Assembly (NCBI GenBank): GCA_023374045.1
Contig: JAIOTZ010000135.1
Location: 18,862-82,861 of the forward strand
Source: Limonium bicolor
Lineage: Eukaryota > Streptophyta > Magnoliopsida > Caryophyllales > Plumbaginaceae
Direction of reading: 5' to 3'
DNA length: 64,000 bases
Positions 1-10,943 of the stretch are shown one piece after another. The first letter of the stretch is position 1. Each line of letters opens with the position of its first letter. The position numbers and the translations under genes are program-made. The notes under the pieces are model-generated. The model was not told the origin of the DNA, did not search any database, and saw only the letters and a program-made list of their open reading frames with translations.

Positions 1-11
1 CGATAGAGCAC

Positions 12-209
12 ATGTGTTGTGACTTGTCAAAATTTTCTAGCTATAGACATTTGAATCAGGTGCATACGGTGGGAATGCCAGATGGTCACCCACAGCATGT
101 TAAGATAATTGGAGACGTTAAAATAAACCAAAATCTAACCTTGAAGGATGTGTTGTTTGTGTCCAACTTTAAATTTAATTTGATTTCCATAAGTAAGCTG
201 GCCAAATAG
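12..209 (+). pseudogene. copia aspartic protease, C-terminal part
   Basis: About 65 residues match the region just after the active site of copia proteases. MCCDLSKF is the usual post-catalytic NHMxxDxSxF segment, and LKDVLFVSNFKFNLISISKL is the very typical end of this domain. The catalytic DSGA motif lies upstream, beyond the window edge or in another frame. The frame stops at 207-209 right after the conserved SKLAK, where a full element would read on into the pre-integrase region. Family match is strong; no function is expected. Confidence 0.85.
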
Positions 210-352
210 TTGAAAGGGAGGTTTTATTTTGATGATACTTGCTGTTTATTTCAGGGATGTAACTCAAACCATGAACAAGAAGTTGGGAGAATTTCAGATG
301 GGCTGTATTTGTTGAATGAAAATTTTCTGTGTAATCATGCCTGGATTTACCT

Positions 353-628
353 TTGGTTGTTTGTAATACGGCAGACTTGCTGGTAGAAAGCTATGATTCT
401 AAAGATACAGTAGGATTGTGGCATCATAGAGTAGGTCATGTACCAATAGGAAAGTTAAAGAAAATGTGTCTTTTTGATAAAAGGTTGGGAAAGGAACATT
501 TTCTTTGTAAATCCTGCTGTAAAGCAAAGAGTCATAGACAACCTTTTTCTGTTAGTACAACTAGATCAAAGGAAATCTTTGGTTTAATACATAGATCTGT
601 GGGGACCATATGGGACCAAGACTTATGA
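353..628 (+). pseudogene. copia GAG pre-integrase and integrase zinc-binding region
   Basis: The segment contains LWHHRVGHVPIGKLKKM followed by CKSCCKAKSHRQPF. This is the copia HHCC zinc-binding region (LWHxRLGH...CxxCxxGKxHRxPF). The usual glycine/leucine residues between the cysteines and KSHR are changed to CKAK. The domain normally folds the N-terminus of integrase and holds one zinc ion. The frame ends at 626-628; integrase homology continues at once in another frame (YFLTFVDDKSR near 640-670). Confidence 0.87.
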
Positions 629-1250
629 CAACTATGCATATTTCCTTACTTTTGTTGATGATAAGTCTCGTGCAACCTGGGTACATTTAGTCTCTCATAA
701 ATCTTCTTATTTTTCTGTGATTAAACACTTTATAGAAATGGTTAGGGTTTAGTTTAATAAAAAGGTGAAGGTAATCAGAAGCGATAACACATATGAGTTA
801 GGAACTTCAAAGGAAGGCATAGAATATTACAAAGAAAAAGGAATACAACACCAAACTTCTTGTGCACACACCCCAACAGAATGGCATAGTAGAAAGAAAA
901 CACCGCCACATTTAGAAACAGCTAGAAGCTTAATGTTCTACTCAGGTTTACCTATGAAATTTTGGGGAGAAAGCATCCTTACTTCTGTGTACCTAATAAA
1001 TCGAATGCCTTTAGACATACTAGATGGAAAAAGTCCTTATGAAATTCTGTATGCACAGCAACCTGATTACCAAGCCTTGAAGTGCTTTGGCTCTCTTTGT
1101 TTTGCTCATATAAACTCACCACAACATGATAAATTCTCTGCATAATTAGTAAAATGTGTGTTCTTAGGATATCCACCGAACAAAAAGGGGTTCAAATTAT
1201 TTGATTTGGACAATGACAAAGTTATTGTCAACAGGGATGTGCAATTTTAT
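629..1250 (+). pseudogene. copia integrase catalytic core (rve), frameshifted
   Basis: Integrase would join the cDNA to the host target. The first catalytic region reads YFLTFVDDKSRATWVH (about 640-700); an in-frame stop follows near 750. From 765 the sequence has IRSDNTYEL, carrying the second acidic residue. The third acidic residue belongs to the QNGIVERK motif, which is found at about 867-905 but in a shifted frame: a one-base gain before it and a one-base loss after it compensate each other, so an open frame runs 765-1145 through a scrambled active-site stretch. LETARSLMFYSGLPMKFWGE and LINRMP are normal for the core end. The frame ends at 1145, and YPPNKKGFKLFDL homology continues in another frame to about 1250. 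Confidence 0.88.
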
Positions 1251-1599
1251 GAGCATGTGTTTTCTTTTAAACACAACCAGCTCATAGTTTTGAAACAGAG
1301 AAACATACACAAAGTTCTAATAAACCCCTGACAGGGAAAGTAAATGAGAAAAAACAGATAAGAAGACACCTGTTGGTAATAGAGACATTGAAGAAGAACA
1401 TGAAAACACTTTTATTACTGACAATGTCTGTGGAGAATCTGTAGAACAGGTAACAGAAGAAACAGAAGAAGCAGAACAAGAAGAGGATGCCACAGCAGGG
1501 AACTCACAAGACCAGAATGAACACATTGGAGTCAACCTGAGAAGATCAACAAGGGACAAACAATTCCCAAGCTATCTGCAAGACTATGTACTCGGAGCA

Positions 1600-2343
1600 A
1601 TGCCAACACCAGAAACAGGGAAGTCCTCTACAATTTCTTCAACTTCGCACAAAGAACATTTTCCTTTGCTGAAAAATAAGTCTAAATTCGAATATGATAA
1701 CTGTGATTCCTTTACTGCATTACTGCATGATAGACTTTCTGTTTTAGCACAGAGAAACAATCTGACTGATAATAATTATGTTTCTACTATAGCACAGCCT
1801 AGTGAGGTAATTATTATGTCTCAAGTTAGAACAGAAGGAGACTTACACTCTAACTGCTGTAGTGCTAGAACAGAAAAGGGAACAGAACCACATGATTATC
1901 ATGAGGCAAAAGGGAGTGAGAATTGGGTGAAAGCTATGAAAGAAGAAATAGAGGCTCTAGAAAGAAATAAGACTTGGGACATAGTTGAGTGTCCAGAGGG
2001 TAAGAAACCAATAGGTTCAAAATGGGTCTTTAAAATAAAATACAAGGCTGATGGTTCTTTAGAAAGATACAAGGCAAGACTTGTTGCAAAGGGGTATAAT
2101 CAGAAGTATGGGATAGATTACATAGAGACCTTCTCACCCGTTGTGAAAAGAGGGTGGGGAGTTGATCAACTTGACATTAATAATGCATTCCTCCATAGAG
2201 ATCTCCATGAGGAGGTCTACATGGAGCTGCCCTTGGGATATGAAATAAATAGAAAAGGAATGGTATGTAGGCTGAGAAAATCTCTTTATGGGTTAAAGCA
2301 AGCCTCAAGGCAATGGCATGAGAAGTTGAGTGGTTCCTTCTGA
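1600..2343 (+). pseudogene. copia reverse transcriptase (RVT_2), N-terminal half
   Basis: From about residue 105 the frame shows [39 protein letters not shown] and [12 protein letters not shown], the standard start of RVT_2, then [19 protein letters not shown], with the first catalytic aspartate (QLDxNNAF), and [16 protein letters not shown]. About 16 residues normally found between FSPVVK and the QLD motif are missing, which implies an internal in-frame deletion near 2145. The upstream part (1600-1905) is variable linker. The frame ends at 2343 through a frameshift; homology continues in the next frame from 2355. Confidence 0.92.
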
Positions 2344-2354
2344 ATTTAGGTTTT

Positions 2355-3347
2355 GTGCAATCCTTGAATGATTATTCGTTGTTCATTAGGAAAAACAAAG
2401 GGAAGATGGTCATTCTAGCTGTTTATGTTGATGATCTTTTGCTTACAGGAGATGATGTGGAAATGATATACTTTGTCAAACAGAATCTGGATCAAAAGTT
2501 CAAGATAAAAGATTTGGGTAGCCTGGGGAGTTTTCTTAGGATAGAATTCTTTAGGACAAAGGAGGGCATGGTTCTGTTGCAGAAAGGTTATTCAGAAGAA
2601 CTTGTTAGAGAATTCGGGTGTGAGAAATCGAGAAATACAGTAGCTCCATTAGATTTGAATGTAAAGCTATTGTTGGAAGATGGGAAACCACTTTCAGATC
2701 CCATACTATACAGAAGACTGATAGGGAAAATGAATTTTCTGACACACACTAGACCTAATTTGTGCTTTAGTGTACAACTCCTAAGTCAATTTTTGAATAA
2801 CCCGACAGAAGTGCATATGAAAGCTGCATTGCATACCCTTGGATATATCAAAGGGACTTCTAATTATGGACTCATGCTCAATAGTTCTAAGAACTTTGCA
2901 CTAGTTGCTTATTGTGACTCGGATTGGGCTGGGTGTCCTAATACGAGAAAATCAATAAGTGGTTTTTATATTGAATTGGGTGGTTGTGCACTTTCTTGGA
3001 AATCAAAGAAACAGACTAATGTGGCTCTCTCTTCTGCAGAGGCAGAATACAGGGCTTTGCGGCAGACTGTAGGTGAAGTGAGCTGGATAACAAGATTGTT
3101 GCATGAGCTAGGAGTTGAAGGGATTCAGCCTATACCTCTCAGATCAGACAGTCAGGCAGTAGTACACATAGCCAGAAATCTTGTGTTCCATGAAAGAACC
3201 AAGCACATTGAAGTGGACTGCCACTTTGTTCGCCAGAAATTGCAAGAAGGGCTGGTTCGAGTTGAGTTCATTCCATCTCAGTTTCAGTTGGCAGATGTAT
3301 TCACCAAGGTCTTACCTGGGCATGCCTACCCATTGATTCTGGAGTAG
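2355..3347 (+). pseudogene. copia reverse transcriptase C-terminal half plus RNase H
   Basis: A 330-residue open frame. Residues 20-33 contain LAVYVDDLLLTGDD, the YVDD polymerase motif. KFKIKDLGSLGSFLRIEF, YRRLIGKMNFLTHTRPNLCF and the HTLGYIKGT segment are standard for the connection region. RNase H starts near residue 183: AYCDSDWAGCPNTRKSISGF, then LSSAEAEYRAL and, near the end, HERTKHIEVDCHFVR and LADVFTKVLPG. Acidic catalytic residues look preserved. The stop at 3345-3347 is close to the natural end, about 100 bases before the polypurine tract. This is the best-preserved piece of the element but is cut off from its N-terminal half by a frameshift. Confidence 0.94.
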
Positions 3348-3437
3348 CTGAATGCTGAAGCAGTGCATAAAAAGCAAACGAATTCTGAGTCCAGAAGGCT
3401 CAACCATCAGAAGCAAAACAAACCTTAAGGATGTTCG

Positions 3438-3450
3438 TTTTGAGGGGGGC
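3438..3450 (+). other. polypurine tract of copia element
   Basis: TTTTGAGGGGGGC lies directly before the TG of the 3' LTR at 3451. It is the expected primer site for plus-strand cDNA synthesis. Confidence 0.85.
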
Positions 3451-3758
3451 TGGTAGGATGGTTGTATTATGTATATGCCTATATGCCCTCATATCTGTAA
3501 CTTATTTTATAGCCATTAGTTTAGAAATCAGGGCTATTAGTATTAATAGTCTCAGTCTTAGTACATTGTTATCCATCTGTAATTACGCTCTCTCTCTCTC
3601 CCTCTTATCAGTTCGTCTTCCTCTCTTAATCAAGATTAGCTTTCCTCTCTGTGTTGTTGTCTCTGTTTATTCTTGGGCTAGTTTGCGAGTGCAGTGGCTG
3701 AGACATTCGAGATCTGCTGGGTGTTTTCAGTGAAATGGATAGTAACCTGAACATTACA
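3451..3758 (+). repeat. 3' LTR of copia element
   Basis: About 308 bp from TGGTAGGATGG to AACATTACA, placed directly after the polypurine tract. It contains a CT-rich stretch (about 3585-3605) of the kind found around plant LTR transcription starts. The left end is well fixed by the tract. The right end is inferred from the TG...CA rule because the partner LTR is outside the window. Confidence 0.75.
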
Positions 3759-4620
3759 TACAGAGGGAGTAAGAAAATTGAATAAAAGTCAATGAAGAGA
3801 ATAAGAGAGAAGTAAACAACCGCTTACCTCTTTTCAGCAATTTGTTTACTGACGGTGGAATAGGTTCTCTTTTATGGACCCATGTCTCCTCAAATGAGCA
3901 ACTACAGAAGCTGTTGACATCATTATGCCAGCTAGCCAGAATATTTTAAACTGAACTCAGATTTTCCCCTTGGTTAGACAACAATTTAATGGAGTTTGTC
4001 AACTACTCCAGTACTTTCGGTAATTGAATGTTCACAATGATGACCACCCACGCCTGAACTATGTGCGAGATAACAACAGTATCATCAATGTTGATGATGG
4101 ACGCATACTGCTCCCTGTTGCAAAAAATCCACGGTTGCAACCAGTACTGGGGAAATGGATTTGCTCGACCGCAATACTGCCTAGAAGAGAGAGCATTCAT
4201 CAATGAAGCTAATTGACAGCTACTGCTCCCCATCTTCAGTAATGTGGCGCAATCGATGGAGTAGGGAGAAGCAACGTACGGATAGAGCTGAACAAGGGGT
4301 ATGCTTGTAATTGACAATCGAGAAGAAACTAGCTAGATGTGGCTTAATTTCCAAACGCAGCTAAACTGACCTCTATCTTTCAGCTATGAGATCCACGATT
4401 CGTCACTGTTACGAGCCCTACAATCGCGTCCCTTCAAAGCTTGACGATTTGCAGCATTAATCTTCAATTCACAACATTAATGTTGTGATTGAACGGGCCC
4501 TAAGTGATCAGTGTTATGTGGCCCTTCTCTCCTGTCAGGAAAATAAACAAATTTGTCCTCATCCGACTAGAACAGAAATCGATAGCGAAATCTTAAGAGG
4601 AATGTTCTTAATTAAGTATA
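3759..4620. other. unassigned sequence
   Basis: I recognise no gene or element here. Short open frames on both strands (4003-4317) have no familiar motif. A 31-bp palindrome at 4463-4493 is listed separately. Confidence 0.5.
4463..4493. repeat. near-perfect 31-bp palindrome
   Basis: The arms are TTCAATTCACAACATT and AATGTTGTGATTGAA, complementary except for one extra base. GGGCCC follows directly. It could be the core of a small foldback element, but I find no outer terminal repeats. Confidence 0.55.
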
Positions 4621-5210
4621 TTTTTTAATTAAGTATATAAAATGAAATAATTTTATAAAATTAAATTTTATAATATATAATAAATTATTTATAAAATTTA
4701 AAAATTTAAAAATAATTTATTTTAAATATTAAATTAAAATTAAATAATATATCTAAATAATAAATAAGACAATCAGTTAAGCAGAATATATTATCAAAAG
4801 CTTGCTAGTTAGTTAGACAAGAAATTATCTGAGTAGATAAGGATGTATCTAAACATATTTTAGATATTTGTTGTTAATCGATAGTTTCATAGTTTGTGCA
4901 AAAATAAAAATAAAAAAGCTTGCTAGGCTACGTGTTGAAGACATCCACTCTACCATACATCTTAAACAATGAGATAGATAGAAAGACTTCTTTAAGTCTA
5001 GTAACTTAATTTAACAAAAACAATATTGTGAAACCAACACTAATAATAATAACATATAAAAAAAACTAACTACTTTTATATGTACAATCCAACACCTGAG
5101 ATCTAAGACAAAATCCCACTATATACGCATGGAAGAGTCTACTAACAAACCAACAACAAAATTCAGAAACACGTGAGATAAACCCAATTGAATGGTGTTA
5201 ATTAATTTTT
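4621..5210. other. AT-rich unassigned sequence
   Basis: Very AT-rich low-complexity DNA, especially 4620-4790, without recognisable coding sequence. Confidence 0.5.
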
Positions 5211-5611
5211 GAGAAAATTCACAAAATACCACTGTTTGAGTTTATAATTCACAAAATAATATTGTGTTTTCGTAATTCAACTTTAAACTTGCTTAAATGT
5301 TATCCAAAATTGATGAAAGACGATACTAAAGTGTTATATTTTGGTTCAATATCAAATTTGAAGTTTTTTAAGCTCATATGTGATATGTGGGACCCAATGA
5401 ACAGGTGACATGCTCATTAGGTCCCACATGTCACACATGAGCTTAAAAAACTTCAAATTTGATACTGGATCAAAATATAACACTTTAGCATTGTCCATGT
5501 AAAGTTTCATCAATTTTAGACAACATTTAAGCATGTTTAAAGTTGAATTACGAAAAAACAGTGGTATTTTGTGAATTATAAACTCAAACAGTGGCATTTT
5601 CTGAATTTCCC
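5211..5611. mobile_element. foldback MITE, about 200-bp inverted arms
   Basis: The two halves are inverted copies of each other. The outer ends read GAAAATTCACAAAATACC and, inverted, GGAAATTCAGAAAATGCC; both then continue with ACTGTTTGAGTTTA. The arms meet near 5400 at a GTGGGACC/GGTCCCAC core. A second copy of the family is at 8061-8447. No clear target duplication; TTAATT occurs on both sides. Confidence 0.85.
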
Positions 5612-5659
5612 TTAATTCAAAAACGCGATTTCGAACCTGGCGAAAGCGCCACATTCTAA

Positions 5660-7006
5660 TATATATGGAGAAGGCTGCCACATGTCAATATCATATTGGA
5701 GAGAAATAAAGAAAAAAAAGAGAGTATAAGAGAAAATGGTCACGTCGGGAGAGAGGAGAGGGGTATGTGTATAGGAGAGAGAAATTTTTATTTTTTTCAA
5801 ACTGTCATAACTTACAAAATATAAGTGCAAAAAAAAAATTATACCATTGTTTATCATTTTTCATACTCTTCAAAATAAGATGCATCATGGATATGTTTTG
5901 ATAAACTTAAAAATTTTTATTTTTTGTATGTACATATTTTTTAAAATTAATTGTGATTCTTAAGTTTAAGAAAAGAAAATCAAAGGTTGTGAAAAAGTGA
6001 ATCAAAAAGTTGCTTAAAAGTGAGTAAGAGGTTTTAAAAAAGTGAATCTCATAAACAGAGATTGTTTAACTAAAGTGATTCTGATTCATTGACTAGTGTG
6101 AATCAGAGGTTTTAAAGAAGTGAATCAACGGTTGTTAAAAAGTGAATCACAAGATATTACAAAGTGAATTAGAGTAATAAGACTGAATCTCATAACCATC
6201 GATTGTTTAACTAAAGTGATTAAGAGGTTTGAAAAATGTGAATCGGAGGTTTTTATAAAGTGAATCATGCATTTAAGAAAAGTGAATCAGAGGTTTAAGA
6301 AAAGTGATTCTCATAAATAGAGTTGTTTTAACTAAAGTGAATAAGAAGTTTAAGAAAAGTAAACTAGAGGTTTAAGAAAAGTGAATCAAAGGTTTTTTAA
6401 AGGTGAATCAAAGGTTTAAGAAAAGTGAATATTTTGTTAATACAAGTAAAAGTTAATCCTACCACAAACTTATGCGGGAACGGTATGAAATTTTTATTTA
6501 TTGAAAGTGAATAATTCGTTTAAAAAAAGTGAATCTTATGTTTAAGAAAAGCGAACCTTAATCCTTTGTGTTTTTTAAAAGTGAACCTTAACCTTGCACA
6601 ACAAACCCTAAAATGCATTCGACGTTTTTAGCATTCCTTGGGTGTTTTTTAGAGTGTCTGGGGTAAGATTCATTTTGCCAATGAATATGATTCATTTTAT
6701 TATTAAAGAAAATTCACTTTACTAATGAGTAAGATTCATTTTAAAAATACATAATATATACTCATTCTAAAAATGTAAAATTTTAAGTTTACCAAAACAT
6801 ATCCATGATACATCTTGTTTCGAAGAGCACGAAAAATTATGAATAATGGTATAATTTTTTTTATTTTTACACTTATATTTTGTGAGTTATAATATTTTGA
6901 AAAAAAAATTAGTTCTCTCTCTAACACTCCCCTGCCGGTCTTTTATTTTTTTCATTCTTTTTTTTTCTCCTAATCACATGCTAACATGTGGATAACTCCA
7001 TATTCT
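5660..7006. mobile_element. Mutator-like foldback element, non-autonomous
   Basis: Inverted terminal regions of about 280 bp bracket the element: 5661-5940 and the reverse complement of 6780-7006. Both contain TATGGAG near the tip, CCACATGT about 15 bases in, ACAAAATATAAGTG, ATTATACCATT and CATGGATATGTTTTG. The interior holds only short GTGAATC-type repeats and no gene. Long terminal repeats with a non-coding interior suggest a Mutator-like element, but no 9-bp target duplication could be fixed. A related half element lies at 54690-54945. Confidence 0.75.
5985..6430 (+). repeat. degenerate GTGAATC-containing tandem repeats
   Basis: Units of about 18-24 bp built on AGAGGTTTAAGAAAAGTGAATC-like words recur many times. 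A longer module recurs at about 6046, 6187 and 6305 (CTCATAA...ATTGTTTAACTAAAGTGA), giving a higher-order period near 120-140 bp. It forms the interior of the foldback element. Confidence 0.8.
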
Positions 7007-8000
7007 CCGTCCTGTTGAAAAACTATTTGTCAGGAGCGTGCAAGATCTCATATACATAAAAATATATTTTCACCTATTAAAAAAATGATATAATATGATT
7101 GTCGGTCGTGGGTCCATGCAGCCATTGACAACCACACACATGGTAGTGCTATGTGCTAAATTCTATTCTACGACTGGTTGCACGTGGAGCATCATACAAC
7201 CATTTATTTTAAATTCAAGTGTTGTTTAGGTTTTTGTATTGATTGTTCATATTGATACAAAAGTTACATACATTATTATGAAAGTTGTTCAACTTTATAT
7301 GATAGTTGTTCAAATTAATCGTGAAGATTGTTCGAGAATGTACGTAAATATCGTACAACCGGTCGTATGATAGTCGGATTGATACTATGTAGCACGTAAC
7401 AATGCAATCACGCGCTGCCGAGTGCCGACTCGGGATCGTTTGACAATTCGGATAGGACTGCTACAACTATTGGAATTTATGTATCATCTTTTGTATGCAC
7501 GAGCTTTCATGGACGAACTACAAAACTCGAAATAAATGCTAAACTTTTACACGTAATTATAATACTATCGGTTATCATCTAAAAAATAATGTGACTTTAT
7601 ACTGAATATGTAATCTATGGCCAACTAATTAAAATAACTGTTTGTTAGCTGTTTTTGATCATTTTTCTGGGTTCATCTCTCATACACTATATATATGTGT
7701 GGTAATGGTTCAACGTTCTTTCACTATGTAGAATTTTATTTTATTTGCTTAAACTACATTTCCAATCGGAAGAAAAAACAAAAACAATATTGGTACGTAT
7801 TTATAATAAAAAATTTTTAAAAAAATTTGGTCCGTGCATGGATCTTTTCAACAAAAATAATTACTTGTTTTGGAATTATTGGTTTTTCTTTTTCTACATC
7901 GATATAAATTGCTTTAGAATAATTTGTTCAAACGAAATTATCATAGCAATAATTTATGTGAATGATGAGCCTAAGTAATTAGTTAGACACATCATAATTT
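7007..8000. other. unassigned sequence
   Basis: No gene or element recognised. AT-rich, with a 77-codon open frame at 7745-7978 that shows only low-complexity composition. Confidence 0.5.
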
Positions 8001-8002
8001 CT

Positions 8003-8447
8003 TGGGAAAATTCACAATATACTTCTGTGATTTTCGTAATTTAACTTTAAACATGTTTAATACGGTCGTTGATGATTGAAAAAATTAGGGAAAATTCACG
8101 AGATACTCCTGTTTTCTTTCGTAATTCACAATATACCTGTGATTTTCGTAATCTAACTTTAAACATTAATGTTGTCCAAAATTGATAAAACTTTACATAG
8201 ACGATGCTAAAGTGTTATATTCATTGGGTCCCACAGGTCACATGTGAGTTTTAAAAACTTCAAATTTGATATTAGACCAAAATATAACACTTTAGCATCG
8301 TCCATATAAAGTTTCATCAATTTTGGACAACATTTAAACATGTTTAAAGTTAAATTACGAAAATCACAGGAGTATATTATGAATTACAAAAGAAAACAGG
8401 GGTATCTCGTGAATTTTCCCTAATTTCTTCAATCATCAACGACCGTA
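8003..8447. mobile_element. foldback MITE, second copy, with extended arms and a partial extra arm
   Basis: Inverted arms run from ACGGTCGTTGATGATTGAA at 8062 to its near-exact complement ending at 8447, with GGGAAAATTCAC just inside. The core around 8210-8300 matches the MITE at 5211-5611. A shorter extra copy of the arm (GGGAAAATTCACAATATAC, 8004-8060) sits just outside, so the structure is compound. Confidence 0.8.
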
Positions 8448-9015
8448 TTACAACAAGATCAACCGAGTTAGAACATGTCGTATGGGCGGGACTCTTTGAA
8501 GTCGTAGCTGGGCTGAGTATCATTGGGCTAAATAAATAGTCCATGATAGCTCCAATGGTGACATGCTTCACTAGCTAGTTAATTAATCAAAAAGATAATT
8601 CTACTACTTAATTTTTAAGATTTTGCATATTGCATGATAATGACTCGGAAATCAATATAAGATATAACCACTTCACTTTTCATACCCGAACCCGATTACA
8701 TTGACCACGTTAGGGATTACGTAATTAATGGTTAAGACCAATTTCCTTTGACTTCCAGTAGACATCAAGACCATGAGACTCGAATGGAAGTCAATTAGTA
8801 TTATCTAAGAAAATTCAATGCTCAACTCTCCAATCACTATTAACTATGATAATTAATTGGTTAGTAGACTCTTACTTAATAGTAGTAATGATATGAAACC
8901 CTATGGAAATGATGCCTTTTTATAACAAAAATGGGAATGAACGCTGGATTTGCTATTTATACATCTAATAGGAGTAATTTAAATGACGCACTCACTACCA
9001 GTGCACCTTTTCCAT
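8448..9015. other. unassigned sequence
   Basis: No recognisable gene or element. Confidence 0.5.
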
Positions 9016-9017
9016 TA

Positions 9018-9255
9018 CTACCTCCGTCCCTAATTGACCTTCCTGTTTGCTTTTTGGCACGTTTTTCCACTTCAATATTAAACATATAAGATAATATAAT
9101 TTTATAAAACAAATTTCTATAACATATAGTTTTTCACATAAGGATTCCATTGCAATACTTAGATTTATAAAATTATGTTATCTTACATGTTAAATATTGA
9201 AGTCAAACGACATGTCCAAATAATAAAGGGGAAGATCAAATGGGGACGGAGGGAG
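9018..9255. mobile_element. Stowaway-type MITE (Tc1/mariner)
   Basis: Terminal repeats are CTACCTCCGTCCC and GGGACGGAGGGAG, flanked by TA on each side (9016-9017 and 9256-9257). The body is AT-rich and largely self-complementary. Length is 238 bp. A relative is at 51924-52152. Confidence 0.93.
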
Positions 9256-9510
9256 TATTTTTTTCGGTAAAAATATAGGTAGAACAAGGTAAAAGAGAGC
9301 ACAGACATGGAAACAGTTTTTCATGTTGGGGGTGCTTTAGTTTCTAATTATTCATAAGGTTTTATATATATTTTTGAAATATTTTGCTGTTTCACTTTCA
9401 TTATTAGATATTTCTAAAGTTTCATCCTCATTACAAATTATAATGTATTATATTTTTCATATCCCTATTTTACTCTCGCATCATATGTTATCGCAATAAT
9501 CTCACGAATT
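9256..9510. other. AT-rich spacer
   Basis: Nothing recognised between the Stowaway copy and the SINE. Confidence 0.5.
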
Positions 9511-9530
9511 TTGGTCAATTTTTTTTAAAA

Positions 9531-9692
9531 AAGATTTTTGGTTTACCACCCGGTTCGACATATTAAGCTACATCCGGATCAGTTGGAGATCAGCTCTGGG
9601 TGAATAGGTTCCATTCTCCTTCCAATAGGAGGGATCGAACCGTGGTTTTCCCTACCAAGTTTAATCCTAATCACCAATGAACTAACGGGGTA
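9531..9692 (-). mobile_element. tRNA-derived SINE with long target duplication
   Basis: Read on the minus strand, the head carries an A-box-like TAGTTCATTGG and a B-box GGTTCGATCCC about 40 bases later: the internal RNA polymerase III promoter. The body has no coding sequence. Both sides carry the same roughly 19-bp word, TTGGT(C)AATTTTTTTTAAAA, at 9511-9530 and 9693-9711, differing by one base gain. This is the long target duplication made by LINE-driven insertion. It is 162 bp in all. I do not assign a named family. Confidence 0.87.
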
Positions 9693-9711
9693 TTGGTAAT
9701 TTTTTTTAAAA

Positions 9712-10400
9712 TTAATATATAAGCAAAATACATAAAAATTAAAGATGATATTAAATTTAAAAAAATGAGTACAAATTATAAAAACAAAAATAATTAAAAT
9801 CATAAAATTTTAAAAATAAATAAAAATGGCTAAATAGTAAAAAATTAATTATTTATACATATATTATTACGTAATTTAAAAAATATTATAACAGTGACTT
9901 AAAATCGTAAAATAGTTATAACAGTTATATTAATTACAAGAATTTTTTAAATAATTTTACATATTATGAATATTTATTAACAAATATATATATATTTTGA
10001 TACTAATAATCACTAGAATATGATCATAGTGTATGGTTTTTTAAACTTTAATTTTCTAATTTTAAATAATGATTTTGTTTATGTACTATATGATATGTTA
10101 TTGTTATAACCTTTTTACGATTTTATATCATCGCTACATAACACTTTAAATTTTTTTGTTTATTTTTCAAAATTATTTAATTATTTTTTATTATTTAGTC
10201 ATTCCATTTATTTATTTTTTGTCTTTATTTATTTAATTATATTTCCTTTTTCAAATTGATTTCAAATTTTATATGGTCTTTAATTTCATTTGTCTATTTT
10301 TATTTAAGTTTTAAATTTTTGAAAAACTTTGACCATATATCCTTAAAGTTATTGTAGGGGCATAAGAGTAAAATTGGGATAGGAAAATATAAAAATATCA
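9712..10400. other. AT-rich unassigned sequence
   Basis: Extremely AT-rich with no recognisable gene. Confidence 0.5.
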
Positions 10401-10404
10401 GAAT

Positions 10405-10585
10405 TTGAACAAAGGGGCATCTCGTAATAAGTTGAAACCTCAGTAGTATCTCGTAGTGAAAATGAAACCTCAAAGATATTTCGTTAGGAAAATGAAACCT
10501 GAGGCGTATCTCATAATGAAAATGAAATCTAGTATTTTGTAAAATTCACTCAAACATTAGGATTTCTCGTGAAATTTCCCTGGTT
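10405..10585. repeat. short degenerate tandem repeat, about 35-40 bp
   Basis: Units built on GAAACCT...TATCTCGTAATGAAAAT recur four times. The right end reads TCTCGTGAAATTTCCC, like the outer arm of the foldback MITE family at 5211 and 8061, so this may be a remnant of that family. Confidence 0.6.
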
Positions 10586-10776
10586 ATAAATTTAGGGAAT
10601 CTCACTTACTAATTTATTGTGGCCATTTTATTTTATTTTATAACTTCCCATGTAGGGTTGAGTGAAGAATTTACGGCTAGTAGGGATCCCTATCAACAGT
10701 TGCAAACTCCTTAATTATGATGTCACACACTATTGTAAGTGAGAGAAACTCATGAGTTTTATGTGAATACAGCGAT

Positions 10777-10943
10777 TGCGGCTACGTTCGGAGGTGATCT
10801 AAATGTGGTATAAAGGGGTGGTCCCCGCGTGGGTCCCACGTGGGTCCTACGTTATACTCCAATAATATACTGCCACATATAAAACAACCACAAAACAGCC
10901 AGATCAAAACAACCACAAAACAACCATGCCGAACGGAGCCGCA
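10777..10943. mobile_element. candidate small TIR element
   Basis: Ends are TGCGGCTACGTTCGG and the complement of TGCGGCTCCGTTCGG (14 of 15 identical). The interior has a CACGTGGG-rich hairpin near 10826-10850 and two AACAACCACAAAAC words. No target duplication was found, so the assignment is tentative. Confidence 0.5.

Larger units (their letters stand above)
1..3758 (+). mobile_element. Ty1/copia retrotransposon, 5' end outside window, decayed
   Basis: The domains follow the copia order: protease, GAG pre-integrase, integrase, reverse transcriptase, RNase H, polypurine tract, 3' LTR. The coding part is split by several stops and frameshifts, so it is not functional. The 5' LTR, primer-binding site and gag lie left of the window, so the target duplication cannot be checked. 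Confidence 0.93.

Noticed and set aside
4003..4317. 104-codon frame on the minus strand
   Set aside because: No recognisable motif, overlapping frames on both strands, no gene context.
7745..7978. 77-codon frame rich in N, F, K, I
   Set aside because: Typical chance frame in AT-rich DNA.
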